DNA of 64,000 bases from Morchella semilibera (GCA_009192285.1 CM018604.1:5055746-5119745), one strand, 5' to 3'. Counted from the first letter of the stretch, positions 1 through 12,452 are shown. A program made the numbers and translations. Notes: a model not told the origin generated them from the sequence alone.

Positions 1-5
1 AGCTA

Positions 6-486
6 TGTAAATGAATCTTTTGATTCATTTTTCCATACAGTCAGTTTTGGTAAATGAATCTCTTGACTCATTTAGAGGGTATGCTTTTGTAAAAGGCACT
101 CAGATTCATTTTTCATGATGCTTTTCCATGATGCCTTTTTCTCATCAATTTTCTGATGCTTTTCCTCACCAATTTTCTGACCCTTTTCCTTTCTGGCGAT
201 TCAAAACACCTCAAATAATGTATTAATATATTGTCTGATAACATAGGTTATAAGATTCAGGTTAAGTAATCGCAATAGCCAAGGTTCAGTTCCTTGGGAG
301 ATCAATTCTTTTTTTCTTTCAAAGTTTTATAAGAAAAAGCACTTTAAATGTATCAAATGGAACTAAGGATTCATTTTTTGATTCGTTTACCCATAGTAAA
401 AGGTGTCTTTTTGCTCGGATTTTGATTCCTTTAAAAAGTACATTAAAGTGATAAGACTGAATGATGAATTTTTTGATTCGTTTACA
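6..486. mobile_element. TA-flanked MITE-like element with short terminal inverted repeats
   Basis: The left end (TGTAAATGAATC) and right end (GATTCGTTTACA) are inverted copies with one mismatch, and each is bordered by TA (4-5 and 487-488). That matches the TA target duplication of Tc1/mariner/pogo-type elements. The interior repeats the GATTCATT motif in both directions and codes for nothing recognisable. It is about 481 bp and non-autonomous. The left border lies at the window edge, so the outer flank cannot be checked. Confidence 0.5.
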
Positions 487-2103
487 TAGTTGATAGAGGG
501 TTGGAGAAAATGTATCTCCTATGCTATATGTGTACTGGGGCACAACAAGTTGAAACTGGAACAAACTCGTGACTTGAGCACTATGGTGCTCAGAGTACTG
601 ACTTTGATTGTTTGGAGAGTGGGATATAATAGTTTGTTGACTTCGCTAATGTTCAGTACAGGTTCAAAAAAATGGTTTTCTACCTACCTCCCTGCATATA
701 GGTTCCTGTACATTAGCATCCTCTCATTTTTCCTATTGGCCAGCACCTCCAGGCCTAAAAATCCATCTTTTGGAATTGTAGCAGGTCGCATGAAGATCCA
801 GGTCAATCAAATTTGGACTGGGCTGGCTTTCACGTGGCTGTGAAGTGATCTGGGTCTGTATCGCAAACTCTCTAATAAAGAATAAAAAGTATGAGGGTAC
901 ATAGCTATAAAAGAAAGTACTGAGTGTGCACTTTAAATACCGAGATACATGTATTGATTGGGTAAATTTGTATGGGCAACAGGTGTGGCAACCAAAAGCA
1001 TCCAATGAATCTTGGCCTTGGCTGCAGATGGGGGAAAGAAGTACGGAGACACTTCACACATTTTCATTTAAAAAATCTAAATATTTTCCTAAAAATACAA
1101 AAAAATAACTGCTGAATAGCACTCAATTTCAGCTTCATCTGAATAGTGATTTGTAGTCATCAAAAAGCATTTTGGTGAAGTTTGAAAAAAACAAGAGTAG
1201 AAAAGAGGTCAAGGAGGTTGTGTTGTGAGAACTGTGGGGCACACTATCCAAATACCTGCTTGGCTGCCAAGTGTTATTTTTTCAAAAAATTATATCATCT
1301 GCCCAACCAGATCCTTTTGCAGGCCCTCACTTTTTAAAATTCCCTAAAGTGGGCGTCTCAGTACTTACCCTTACACCCCGGTACAAGGAAAAAATAGTAC
1401 ACAATAGACCTAAGCCCTAACCCGGCAGCATGACATCAGGTTTAAATCACATGATATATTGCTTTTTCCTCACCTAGTAACCCGCACTAATGTATGAGAG
1501 AGATTTTCCCTATGTCTCGTACATCCGGGTGATACCACAGATTACACAAACTTTGTTCCAAGCGTTGATTCCATCATATATTCCAGACCGTCTAAGGGTA
1601 ATGGCATTGTATACAGTGATATTATATAATACATGTATATACAATATACAGGCACCCACGGGGATCCGTCTGATGGACATTTGACGCCAAATAACAGAGT
1701 CATGCAAGAAATTACTGCAAACAAAACCACCAGGCAGGATCCATCATTAGGAGGTGAGCGACTGTAGTCTTCTTAGTTCCGAACTGGACTGGGTCGGCAT
1801 ACCACTCATCCTGCAGCGGAAGCGAGCGACACAAGCGACACAAACGCCTGTGCTTAGGCTCTTGGCGCAACTCAATTCAGGGGTCAGGCTGCATAGGCTC
1901 TGCTGCTCTCTCCTTTTCCCTTTTCCACTCTTCTTCATACTGCGTCAATCCCAGCATACTACGCCCCCTCCCCCAGCTCTCTACCTCTTCTCGTCTACAC
2001 ATCTCTCCCCCGACAACCTGCATCTAATCCTTTGAATAAAAACCCTTGTGTTCAGCTTCTTAGGCTTATCTCAAGTATACAATTTTACACCAAAGCATTC
2101 ACG
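487..2103. other. Intergenic region and probable septin promoter/5' UTR
   Basis: No convincing coding region. The last 200 bases before the septin ATG are strongly pyrimidine-rich (about 1900-2030), as is usual for fungal promoters and 5' leaders. The short open frames at 490-1100 and 1490-1940 are AT-rich, unrelated to known proteins and overlap on both strands. Confidence 0.5.
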
Positions 2104-3620
2104 ATGCCGTCAGGACACGTCGATAACGCGATTGGTATCGCCAACCTTCCAAATCAAAGGCACAAGATTGTAGCAAAAAGGTAAATGAAGCTTCATTAGC
2201 TAGCATTGATTATTCACATGTCCTAAGTTTGATTCATACAAGCTAACCCATCTTGAAACTATCGTATAGAGGTGCTGCTTTCACTATTATGGTGGTTGGG
2301 GAGAGTGGCCTAGGAAAGACTACTTTTGTAAACACCCTATTTAGCACAACAATTAAAAACTACTCGGAGCACCGTCTTCGTCACAAGAAACAGATGGACA
2401 AGACAGTACGTGGCTTAATCAAATGTGATCTGGTGTGGCAGTAGCTAACCTCCCTATCAGGTTGAGATTGCAATTACCAAAGCAGAGCTCGAGGAGAAAT
2501 TTTTCAAAGGTACCTTCGGAACCTGGGAAAGCATTGGGATATATGATTGACATTTCTCTAGTTCGTCTTACTGTTATTGACACCCCCGGCTTTGGAGACT
2601 ACGTAAACAACCGAGACTCGTGGATGCCCATTATCGAATTTCTTGATGATCAACACGAATCATACATGCTACAAGAGCAGCAACCGCGCCGTACGGACAA
2701 GATCGATCTCCGTGTGCATGCATGTTTATACTTCATTAGACCTACCGGGCACACTCTGAAACCCCTTGATATCGAAGTAATGAAGCGCCTATCGTCTCGT
2801 GTCAACCTGATTCCTGTTGTTGCAAAGGCCGACACCCTTTCACCGGCCGATTTGACTCTATTCAAGCAGAGGGTAGTTGCTCCGCTCCGTATTTTTTTAT
2901 TAATTTGGTACTGAAGTTTCATTTAGATTCGTGCAGTCATTGAAGCCCAAGGCATCAAGATTTATCAACCTCCTATCGAGGAAGACGATGAGGCTGCTGC
3001 CCAGCACGCTCGTAGCTTGATGGTGAATAAAACCCTATCTGGAATACAATGAATTGTGGCTGATATTGTGATCTAGGCTGCTATGCCGTTCGCCGTGATT
3101 GGTAGTGAGAAGGATGTGAAAACTGCCGATGGTCGCGTTGTTAAGGGCCGTCAATATTCGTGGGGCGTTGCCGAGGTCGAAAACGAAGAACACTGCGATT
3201 TTAAGAAACTTCGAAGTATTCTTATTCGCACGCATATGCTTGATCTTATTCATACTACTGAGGAGCAGCATTACGAAGCATATCGCGCGCAACAGATGGA
3301 GACCCGCAAAATGGGAGAGGCCCGCCCAAGGAAGCTAGACAACCCTAAGTTCAAGGAAGAGGAGGAGAATCTGAGGAAGAGGTTCACCGAGCAAGTTAAG
3401 AAAGAGGAGGCTAGGTTTAGGCAATGGGAGCAAAAATTGATTTCGGAGCGCGACCGCTTGAACAAAGACCTGGAGAGTACTCATGCTGCGTAAGTTACCT
3501 CTTGGCACAGACACTCCTTTTAATTGATAATAATTAATGCCCGGGTGCAGGATCAAACAACTGGAAATGGAGCTAGAGAACATGCAAGGAAATGTTGTTC
3601 GAAGCCATGGTAGACGTTAA
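2104..3620 (+). CDS. CDC12: Septin, Cdc12/AspC type
   Basis: GTP-binding septin that assembles into hetero-oligomeric filaments at septa, branch points and hyphal tips. Seven exons (2104-2180, 2270-2405, 2461-2509, 2562-2872, 2927-3022, 3077-3489, 3551-3620) give 383 aa. The start is followed by [13 protein letters not shown], the N-terminal signature of Cdc12 rather than Cdc3, Cdc10 or Cdc11. Visible motifs are the P-loop GESGLGKT (residues 36-43), switch motif DTPGFGD (about 94-100), AKAD specificity motif, and the septin element ending in WGVAEVEN. The last 80 residues are charged and predicted coiled coil ([20 protein letters not shown]). All splice sites are GT..AG and restore family sequence. 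The region 5' of the ATG is CT-rich. Confidence 0.96.
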
Positions 3621-4216
3621 ATACATTGTTCGCCCTGCTTATTGGAGAGGTAGAGGTAAGCTTTATGTGCCGAGAAATAAGAGTGCACACGGTTCATGGA
3701 TCCGATAATTTGAGGCGGGGAGAAATGGCCGTTTTTTTCTTCTCTCTTCTCTCACAAGGTCATTCACTTTTAACCAACCCACATACCCAAATTTTCTCCT
3801 TAAACTTGTATGGCACGGCCCCTTTGGTGGGGGGGAGGGGGGGGAGGGGGGGATGATTTCTTTTGTGTTTTTCTGGCCTATTCATTTTTCCCAGTTTGAC
3901 CACCCTACTTCTTTGTAGTTTCTATTATTTAGTCTTTCTTAGTGGTTTTATTCCAGAGTGGAAAGTTCCTGAATCCAAACTTTTCCTTTTGGTCTCATAG
4001 TTAGCTGCGTTTTATCACCTTGTGATGTCTATTTTAGTAAACATAAGCCGCCGGCATTACAATGTTTAACAACATGCACGGACTCGATGTAAAATATAGA
4101 GCACGTCTAGCATTATGAGCGACGAAAAAGCATCGCTAATCTTCGTATGGCATTAAAGGATATAAGAGGTATACATGATTGGATTGTGATTTTACTTTCC
4201 AAGGAAAGAGAATTCG
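3621..4216. other. Intergenic, tail-to-tail (septin and p24 3' ends)
   Basis: Holds the 3' untranslated regions of the two converging genes. A G-rich run of about 30 bases lies at 3826-3853. No gene seen. Confidence 0.5.
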
Positions 4217-5110
4217 TTAGGTGAGCTTCTGTTTGATGAAGAAAGCTCGCAAGTGTGACAACTGCCATGCGCAAGTAACGCCTAAAATCAAAAGTTGGAT
4301 CAACGTCCATCGGACAACACGAGCATTTGTGGACTCTGATTGATCTCTGAATTCGGCTTCACGCTCCTGCTCACAAGGTCCCGTCAGTCTTTTTTGAAAA
4401 CTACGAACAAATGTATACTCAATATCTCTTGTAGTGACTCTTGACTTACTCTTTGGAATACCTGTTCTCTCCTTATATCCTGCAACCTTGCATTGAGGTC
4501 CTTGACCCTTTGTACAATATCCGCTAGCTTATGCTTATCTTTGCTCTCTATCTCGCTAGTTTCCCCAATTGCAAGGTCAAGATGAAGTTTCACACCTTCA
4601 GGGTTGTTACTGAACCAGGAACCTGAAGACCCTGCATGAGATGCCCAAAAGCAGAGACGGTGTTCACCACTATCACCGGCAGTGAAAGTGAAACGGCCTG
4701 ATGATGAGCCTTTTTGGTTCACAACACGGTGATCATTATCGAAAATTTCCTAATCATGTTAGTACATTTTGAAGGAAATGATCATAATGGTTGGGCGGAG
4801 TACATCGACGGTAATTTGAATTGCGAGTTGGGGGTTATCGTTGAAGGTGTGGGTATTGGAGTTGTACTCTTCGGCTCTAAACTGGCCTATGGTTACGGTT
4901 ATGGTCTGTCAGCTACTGTTTAGTGATGAGCTGAAATCGGCCCATTCTCCCCTAGAACCAGATGGTGGAGGCCCTACCAACAACCAGCGTATCCTTCGGT
5001 AGCTCCTCAAAGAAACACTTCGGCGTTACACCGTCAATGTAAAAGTATAGGCCAAAGCTCGGTACAACCTGCGAAGCTATGAACAGCAGCGATATTAATG
5101 ATGAGCGCAT
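4217..5110 (-). CDS. ERP5: p24 (EMP24/GP25L) cargo receptor, alpha subfamily, Erp5/Erp1-like
   Basis: Type I membrane protein of COPI/COPII vesicles cycling between ER and Golgi as a cargo adaptor. Four exons (4978-5110, 4804-4886, 4450-4749, 4217-4366) give 221 aa. The order is a signal peptide ([20 protein letters not shown]), a mature N-terminus [18 protein letters not shown] typical of the alpha subfamily, a GOLD domain with its second cysteine in [10 protein letters not shown], a coiled-coil stretch, a membrane segment ([17 protein letters not shown]) and a short cytosolic tail with FF and KQK (FFIKQKLT), the usual COPII/COPI sorting signals. An in-frame ATG nine codons upstream (5137) exists, but 5110 puts the signal peptide at the N-terminus. 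A gamma-type p24 lies near 35.4-36.2 kb. Confidence 0.93.
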
Positions 5111-5810
5111 TTTTTTTCTTTGTGGTTGCGGCTTCAAACTAGAACGACTTTGTTGATATAAGGGTCGCGCGCGTGAGTGATCGGTGATGTATTATTTTAG
5201 GGGACACGGAAGTGCATTGACGAGCTGGCCTTAACTTCTTTCCAACAGGTTACCCGGCTTCATGTTAGAAGTACTATTTCAGGAAACAGGACCATGCAAC
5301 AGGACAAAACGCAATCCCTATGCCTTGGTCCTTGAAAACTCCGTTTTGTCTAGTTGCCCTAAATTTTGTATGCGTGTGCTATCAATTTCAAATGTCTCCG
5401 AGGCAGCAGCAATACTCAATCACTATCCGACTCTTAAAACCTAGTTCTTGAAAGATTGAAACCGTTTTCAGATTCACGCGTTTACGGTATCTATATGGGT
5501 TCAAGAAACACATTGCCTAAATATGGCCAGTGCTTAAAAACTCCACCTTGTTTCAAATCCCTAAAGCTCTTCACCACAGCATAAGGGGTTAAAGACAATC
5601 CTAGGTAAATATAATTTTGCTCCCCTAAAATATGTGTTAGTGTTAGGCAGTAGGCTCCATACATGTACATGTAGTTTATGGATTTATTGCCGCCAAGACC
5701 ATCTCACTTGAGGTGTGGGGATTAGATGCTAGGCACCATGTCTTTCATTATGGGGGGAGGGAGCAGGGCAATTAATTGGAAAATTTACATTCTCCTATGT
5801 TCTCAAATAT
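5111..5810. other. Intergenic between p24 start and WD40 gene end
   Basis: No coding region supported. Contains one of the many ACATGTA motifs (doubled, near 5663). The region holds the p24 promoter on its left side and the WDR83-like 3' UTR on its right. Confidence 0.4.
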
Positions 5811-6924
5811 TCATGCTCCAAATAACATCACGCCCCAAACAAAAACCTTCCCTATGATTTCAGGTATTAGTTATAATTTATAATGCTCTTGTGAATCATA
5901 TCTCAATCACTTACCATCAACTCCTCCACTCAGCATCTGCTTCTTCCCCGGGTTGTATGTCACACTTGTTACTGCCTTTCCCGCGTGTCCTTCCATTTTA
6001 TGTACTACAGCTCCTTCAAGAAGGTCATATACCCATATTTGGCCATTCTCACTCCCTGTAATGACATACTTATCTGTATCTCCGAAGCAACTCCTGATCC
6101 TGTAGTCCGTATTGAGGTGGCCTCTATAGCTCTGTAACATTTGACCATTGATTTTATCCATCAACCTGATCCCGCCATCTAAAGCAGATACAAGAACTGC
6201 ATTTCCATCGGAGGATTGGGTAACGCAGGTTACTGGATAACCTATTACGTCGACGAAGCAGCGGCCCATCCGGACATCATAGTTTCTTACCCTTCCATCA
6301 ACACTCCCGGTGAGAATCTCATGGGCTAATATGTGCACGCTACTAACGCTATCCTTTGCGTCTTCAAGAACCTGTATTGGTTTCCGGCTTTGACTCCTTG
6401 TGTCCCACAGCATCACGTTTGTGTCATATGACCCAGTAGCCAAGATAGATCCGTCTTGGTTGAAGTCGGCGCTATTTATGCGGCTGAGATGACCCTCGAA
6501 ACGGCGAAGAGTTTTGGCAGTCGAAACGTCCCAAAGGAAGGCGAGTTTATCACCGCCAACAGAGGCAAAGGTGGAATTGTCGTTGGTTACAGTAATATCC
6601 AACACCTCATAGCCATGAAGCTTGTACTCCTGAATGCGGGTGGCAGTTATAGGGTTCCAGAGATAGATTTTACGATCAGCACCGCCGGTGAGAGCCTGGA
6701 ATATGTTTAGAGAACAATTTCATATCGTGAGACGCGTGTACGTACATATTGGCCAGTACCGGCGCTATAGGTAACGCAGTGAACAGCACCTAAAGACCGT
6801 GGAATAAGATTAGATAGGTAGTTCAGTGGTCGCTGTAGGCTCCAAGTGTCAGAAGATTTAGGGGGAGGTGGGTTGTACCAATATGGCCCGAGAGAATGTT
6901 TGCATTTCGATTGGGAAAGGCCAT
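5811..6924 (-). CDS. WDR83: WD40-repeat protein, WDR83/MORG1 family
   Basis: Seven-bladed beta-propeller of the MORG1/WDR83 type. In animals the family scaffolds the MAPK cascade and is found in spliceosomes; the fungal role is less clear. Four exons (6879-6924, 6746-6789, 5915-6695, 5811-5851) code for 303 aa, close to the ~315 aa of animal WDR83. Diagnostic family strings include SGHIGAVHCVTY near the N-terminus, ALTGGADRKIYLWNP, GYEVLDITVTNDN, a central SSVHILAHEILTGSVDGRV, and RSCFGDTDKYVITGSENG. The final 41-bp exon was placed because it restores DGKVFVWG in the last blade. The first two exons are also short (46 and 44 bp). The start MAFPNRN is the first ATG and precedes the first blade directly. 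Confidence 0.93.
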
Positions 6925-7475
6925 AATTAGCCGAACCGGAATTCTGATCGTGGAAAAGGAGAAAACTAGTTGGGAAAGAGTTGAGGCTCTTTATAGTCCT
7001 GACTGGAACACCTCCGCTTCATATCCTCGCACTCGAATTGAGGCAACGCGAGTCAATTGTCATGATCCTGATTCATTCAAAGCAGACTAACTGCATTTAT
7101 ATGTAAAGTACCGGGGATTCACCTAAAGTCTGAAGAATCTGTTTTACAGCAAAACCGGCCGATCGAGTTCTTCAGACTTATGCTGAACACCCGGTTGTAT
7201 ACAGACGTTTTTGAACTTGGCCGCTATTGCATACACCCAAAATCAGGAGCTTGGCGTATTTTTGTATGGTATCCAATATTAGTCGCGTTCAAAAACGTCT
7301 GGACACTACGAGTAGGTATGTACCCGGAGGTCCCCTCAATTCCGCAGCTACATAAATGTACTTACCACCATGCCCAAAGTTGGAGATGCGTGATCCATAT
7401 AGGTCTGATTGAATCAGATAGAGCTATAGTAGCTGGAAGTAAGAATAAATTTAACGTGGTCTAGCTTTGATGGTA
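6925..7475. other. Intergenic with a short hairpin
   Basis: No gene. Contains 15-base inverted arms at 7202-7216 and 7287-7301 (CAGACGTTTTTGAAC and its complement) and another inverted pair around 7129-7139 and 7169-7179. These may be decayed foldback elements; TA flanks are not clear here. Confidence 0.4.
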
Positions 7476-7660
7476 GACGATCTCACGGGGGTGTGGTCAA
7501 CCCCGGGGTATGGTCAATACCTTCACAGAGTCCTCTATATACTCCCTATATTCTTAGGTTCTGATTGTAGATAATTATTGCAATTTATTTGATGTCCGTT
7601 GTTGGTTGCGATCCAAAGTTGACCATACCCCGGGGTTGACCACACCCCCGTGAGCTTGTC
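7476..7660. mobile_element. Palindromic foldback MITE, TA-flanked
   Basis: About 45-base arms form a near-perfect inverted repeat: 7476-7521 pairs with 7615-7660, and the inner 36 bases (from CTCACGGGGG) match exactly. TA lies on each side (7474-7475 and 7661-7662), as for Tc1/mariner-type insertions. The ~90-base loop is AT-rich and non-coding. No match to the 137-bp MITE family further right. Confidence 0.65.
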
Positions 7661-7790
7661 TAGTCGCGACACCGGGGTATGGATCGTCAAGCTTATGTCA
7701 GCTGCTGTTTGAACCCCGCTGCATGTACGTACCTACACACGCCGCCTCTTTTTCCATACGAAAGTGTGGAAACCTTACGCATATTCACAC

Positions 7791-8867
7791 ATGTCTCCTG
7801 TTAAGCTTACCGGAAAGCCTGCGCAAATCGCTGCCTTCATTGATAGGTTCGACGTGAGTTGCTGGGCGCCTTTTCTAACAATGGTAATAATAAACGTCGT
7901 CATAGTCATTAACGAATTTATATCCGAAGGTTTTTCTATTTGACTGCGATGGTGTCCTATGGCATGGAAATACCCTCCTTCACAAAATTGTGGAGACACT
8001 GGGCATGCTCAGGAGTAAAGGTAAACGAATTCAGTTGTAGCCCTCGAATCGCAATTAACCTAACCCAAGGTAAACGAATTGTTTTTGTGACGAACAATTC
8101 TACCAAATCGCGCCGCGCGTATAAGAAAAAACTGGACAGTCTCGGTATACCTGCCGAAGTCGACGAGATTTTTGGTTCTGCGTACTCATCGGCAGTCTAC
8201 ATTAAACGTGTTGTCAAGCTTCCTGCTGATAAAAAAGTCTACGTGATCGGCGAGAGTGGGATTGAAGAGGAACTGGAGAATGAGGGTGTGAGGTATTTTG
8301 GCGGGACTGATCCGGAGGAGAGGAAGGCCATACAGGAAGAGGATTATACTAATTTTGTTCCTGACCCAGAGGTAAGAGACCCTTTGAACGACTATCTTTG
8401 CAGAAGCTGATTGTAGGGATGAGAAGGTTGGTGTGGTTTTATGCGGTCTTGATAATCACATAAACTACCGAAAATATGCAAAGGCATTCCAGTACCTCCA
8501 GGACCCTAATACCCTCTTCCTCGCGACTAATATCGACAGCACTTTCCCCAACAAAGGTAAGCTGTTTCCTGGCGCCGGGAGTATCTCTGCACCACTAAGC
8601 TATATGTCCAAACGTACCCCTCTTTCACTCGGGAAACCGTCACAGGCAATGATGGATGCTGTTGAAGGGAAGTTCCAGTTTGATCGCAACAGGACATGTA
8701 TGGTGGGGGATAGAATTGACACAGATATAAAGTTCGGTATTGCTGGTGGCTTGGGAGGCACGCTGGCAGTCTTGACTGGAGTTGCGACGGAGGAGGATAT
8801 TCTCAGTGCAGGACCGGAAGGTGCACCGGAAGCTTATTTAGACAAACTATCTGATTTGCTAGGGTAG
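7791..8867 (+). CDS. PHO13: 4-nitrophenylphosphatase / phosphoglycolate phosphatase, PHO13-type HAD hydrolase
   Basis: HAD-superfamily (class C2 cap) phosphatase related to yeast Pho13 and mammalian PGP, which clears toxic side products such as 2-phosphoglycolate and 4-phosphoerythronate in the cytosol. Four exons (7791-7853, 7930-8020, 8070-8371, 8424-8867) give 299 aa, normal for the family. Motif I is FLFDCDGVLWHG (nucleophile and acid/base Asp), motif II VTNNSTKSRR, a cap segment GLDNHINYRKYAKAFQYL, and motif IV MVGDRIDTDIKFG. The third intron was placed at acceptor ATGAG so that DPE joins KVGVVLCGLD; other acceptors give a stop. The start is the first ATG, 21 codons before the first intron. 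Confidence 0.94.
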
Positions 8868-9599
8868 TTGGGATGTTTATCTTTGGGAGGAATTCTAGGG
8901 AGGGCAAAGTGGTCCACAAAAGCTAGCTTTTTATTTATGGTGTTTATAAAGTAGTAAATAGACTAGAAGTTACGCCACAAGTGGATTTCAAACCTGTAAC
9001 TGTATTCACCTCCATCTACCTAGGCATACATATCATTCAAAACTTATGGCAGTATCGATAAACTCCCGCATTATACAGATAAATTCTACAAATCTGTCTA
9101 GGAATTTAATATCTAAGTACATGTATCTTTCAACCAACGTTTAATTCCTTCTATTTTGTACCATAGCTGGAGCGCTACGTGCACCTATGTAACTACTTAA
9201 GTACATGTAGACAACTTTAAGTAGAATTACATGTAGACTTTGACAGCAAGGGTCACTTTCCAGAAGCATGGCTCTGCGACCTCAGTAATATCCCCATTTA
9301 AAACCAGTAAAGCATTCCTCTGCCATTGCTGCAGCACTTGAAAATACTACATGTATGTATACATGTTATCCCCAATTCTAATTAGCTTAGAGTATTTCAT
9401 AAGAGCAAAGTACGGAAATACCCTCCGGGTTTGGGTGATCGTTCATGTATGCCCCTGGGGGTCTGAAACACCCCCGAACTATATAGTAAGAAAAACAATG
9501 AGTTTATTTGGGATAAGAAATGCGATCTCAAGGCTAACAAGTCCACTCACTCATCCACATTCCTTGGTGTGCTATAATGACCGGAAGAGTTACTAAGTA
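8868..9599. other. Intergenic, AT-rich, with several ACATGTA motifs
   Basis: Nothing coding. At least four ACATGTA motifs occur within 9120-9360. Confidence 0.4.
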
Positions 9600-9683
9600 C
9601 TACGGGTGTAGGGGTAAGTCTCCAGAACTATGGCCTGTTGCAATCATGGCCGCAGTTCTGGAGACTTTCCCCTACCCCCGTAG
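9600..9683. mobile_element. Small palindromic foldback element, TA-flanked
   Basis: 84 bp. The arms 9600-9629 and 9654-9683 are inverted copies with few mismatches (CTACGGGTGTAGGGG against CCCCTACCCCCGTAG) around a ~24-base loop. TA duplications lie at 9598-9599 and 9684-9685. Non-coding. Probably a tiny Tc1/mariner-type MITE. Confidence 0.55.
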
Positions 9684-10099
9684 TACAGGTTGCAACTTAT
9701 GCCTGGGGTTTCCACACCTCCCATAGTTCTGCACATGCTGGCTTTGCGCACCCTTCTCCTTCCTTCTCAGTGCTGGCCTTCTGTTTGGTTACCGGGGCCC
9801 AACAGGTTCCATCAGGGTAACAGTCGATGTTTGTAGTTGCGAGATATCCACAATAGGAGGATTTTGTTGATAAGTGGCTTTGTATGCCTCAAGTATAAGA
9901 TTGGTGGGAATATAATCACAGAGAACACCTCCACATTCATAGATGCAGGAAATTGCGTGTGGACAAGGTATGTCTATCTCTTGGAAACGGCTGCATTATC
10001 TAGCGGCCACTGGCAGATCAACCTAGTTTTAATGTTCACCATAACTGCTAACTAAGCCTCGAGTAGGCGATGAGATTGTATGAGTGAACAGATCCCCAC
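9684..10099. other. Intergenic
   Basis: No gene or clear repeat seen. Confidence 0.3.
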
Positions 10100-10900
10100 T
10101 TGTCAACACCACATTTAGTTCACTCACTTTATCCTAGAGCCTTGTACGAGCCCACGTCAAAGAAACCCGGTAGTACATCAAGCAACGAGCAACCCCCACA
10201 TCCAACAATGAGCTCCTCTGCACCCCGCAATGGGCCTAATGGCCACTGGGTAATGCCTACTACTAGAGTAAGAGTATTTACTTTACTTGAAGTGGGGTAT
10301 GCTCAAACTGAGGTATCTCAACGGACTGGAGTGCCACAGCAAACTAATTAGTAACTGGTGCCCGCCGCAATTATTATCGACTCAGCTGTCCACACCGATT
10401 TACCGAACTCAATATCCGCCACTTGATTATGATAATTAGAAGTAGCTAGGAAGAAAGAAGACTTCGCTGGAGGAAATTGGGCAAAGCGGTCAGCCTTGAT
10501 GTGTCGCTCTGTACTATTCAACGCGCACTAGCTCGAAAAGATTACCACTGATGCAGGGCTTGTTCTTAGCTGTATAAATCAACTGGAAGGAAGAAACTAT
10601 GCTAATGAATCTCTTGGCAAACCAATAGACTGTTGGCATTCCCATATGTACTCTGATACACTTTTGACACCTCTGCTTGCGGTACATTATGGATGATACG
10701 ATTTCCGAACAAACGATATCACAAGGATTGTATCTAATATGTTTTCAATAGTGTATGAGAATCTATTCATGTATAGGGAGCGGTCAGTTACAATTGGAAA
10801 TCAGAACTAATATTCTTGGAATTTATAGGTGGAAAAGTCTAACGAGACGGGGTTGGATTAAGGATCAGGGAATAGGACACAGGTAAAGCAGAGTGATAAA
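10100..10900 (+). pseudogene. Decayed Tc1/mariner-type transposase
   Basis: A DNA-transposon remnant. The N-terminal helix-turn-helix segment is readable (TTRVRVFTLLEVGYAQTEVS at about 10257-10316), then frames change repeatedly. A linker resembling LRWRKLGKAVSLDVSL appears near 10461, a stretch like RFPNKRYHKDCI near 10699, and a catalytic-core block resembling WGAVSYNWKS near 10780. Several stops and frameshifts separate the blocks, and the C-terminal catalytic residue is not identifiable. Family blocks come from general knowledge of fungal Tc1 transposases. No terminal inverted repeats were found. Confidence 0.65.
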
Positions 10901-11687
10901 GAGATAGAAACAGATTCAGCTCGGAGTATACAAGGAACCAAGATGGATTCGAGATCAGGTTCAAGGACGGATATTAATAGGAAACCAAGACCAAAGGCAT
11001 ATATTGCTAACAGAAAGAAGACGTTGCCTACTAAAGAGGTGAAGACAGAGGAAAGACAGAGCTCTAAATATCCAACTATTCCTTCCACCGTTGACTCATT
11101 TCTAAGGAAACTTTAGAAACCAGTAGACTCTCGAGCCGACCATTCTACTCCTAATACCGATACATCTACCCAGTAGATACATAAGTATTACTAGCACTTA
11201 TATCCCGATACTCCATCAGGAAAAAATAGATTTCCCCAAGACCCATCCTGTCTCCCAAGACGCAAATATCAAAAAGTCCTCGTCTGGGCGCGTCTGGGCG
11301 CGTCGGGTGCATCTTGCGCCTCTAAAAGTTGACAAGTCACATTTGGCTCGTCTTAGCTCGTCTAATTCCGTCCTAGGAGTACAGGTCGTCTTTTGACGTC
11401 CTATTCTCAGAAAGACGATACGCCGGATGACGCTAAGCCCGATCGGGACTAGCTCGAGTCATTCACGTCATTCTTGACGCAGTTTCCAGGTCTTAGGCAT
11501 CCCCGCCGCCTCCACCTCCACCCCATCTTCACCTCCACCTCCATCTTCACCTCTACATCCATCTCTATCTCGAGTATCCCCTTACTCCATATTCTGATAT
11601 CTATGCTAATGCCTATATAAAATTCTATGCATACCTAAATCGATACGATGGACAAGCCTAAATTGACACTCAATTCATTGCTGTAGG
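10901..11687. other. Degenerate repeat-derived DNA
   Basis: Probably the tail of the Tc1-like remnant followed by low-complexity sequence. Tandem GTCTGGGCGC-like units lie at 11281-11310, a CTCCACCTCCA-type repeat at 11508-11560, and an isolated TATATAAAA at about 11611. No coding region supported. Confidence 0.35.
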
Positions 11688-12452
11688 TGTTCCGGCGTCT
11701 TGGTACCGGGCCAGAGGGTTCAGTCGTCAAAGTGCTGATGTGACTAATGAAGGAATGATAAGTGAGAAGGAGATCCGACAAAGTGGAGGTGTCATCATTA
11801 GGTTCTAGGGGATTCTATTGCATGATGGATTTGTAGTATACTACATTAGCAAAACTTGATTTGTTACCTGATGTCTCCTGGGCCTCATGGGGGCTTAAAA
11901 AATATCTAAGAACTTTAGGAGATCCCCAGGAGACCTGCAAGACTGTTGGGGGACTCCAGTCATAAGTTGAATTTGCTGATGTAATTAGAAAAGATAGTGG
12001 GAAGGAATACCAGGTGTAATTGCGATAGATTTCTATGGATGAAAGTATGAGTCATAGCAGACTGTCGGAGTAGGGTGTTAAATAGTGCAGGAAAACTTTT
12101 GCTTTAGTTTTTTCCTTTCTCTCTATCTCGTCTTCCTGTTATTTCGGTACATAGGAATATACTCCTATTCATAACCATAGTTCCTCCTCTCCAAACTTCA
12201 CTTCGTAGGAGGCAACCCTATAGTCCTCTTAATGCTCGCTCGGGTTCATACCCGGTCTTTGCTTTTCCTGCTTTGCTCTGTGCCCTCTGCTTTTGTTCTT
12301 GCCCTTGCTTTTGTTTTCGCTACTGCTTGCGCTGGTGCCCGCCCGGCCCTCTTCTCTTCCTCGTTAGTGTCCTCGTAGTACTGGCTGTGCTTTTCAGGTT
12401 ACCTTGCGTCATTATTGTCATCTGTTACGTTGCGTCCAGCTACTCCATCACA
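11688..12452 (+). mobile_element. LTR fossil (solo, older subfamily) with a MITE inside
   Basis: Reads from TGTTCCGGCG to ...CCATCACA in the sense orientation of the local Ty3/gypsy-like LTR family (TG...CA ends). Apart from a 138-bp MITE (11844-11981) the length matches the ~633-bp family size. It is more diverged than its neighbours, particularly in the last 150 bases, which resemble the fragment at 16743-16852. No matching 5-bp flanks are seen. An old, broken copy. Confidence 0.65.
11844..11981 (+). mobile_element. 137-bp MITE family, copy 1
   Basis: Ends CATTAGCAA...TTGCTGATG, 138 bp, flanked on both sides by TA. Inserted in the LTR fossil 11688-12452. Confidence 0.75.

Noticed and set aside
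319-1105. Short overlapping ORFs in the first kilobase
   Set aside because: AT-rich, both strands, no recognisable domains; partly inside a MITE-like element.
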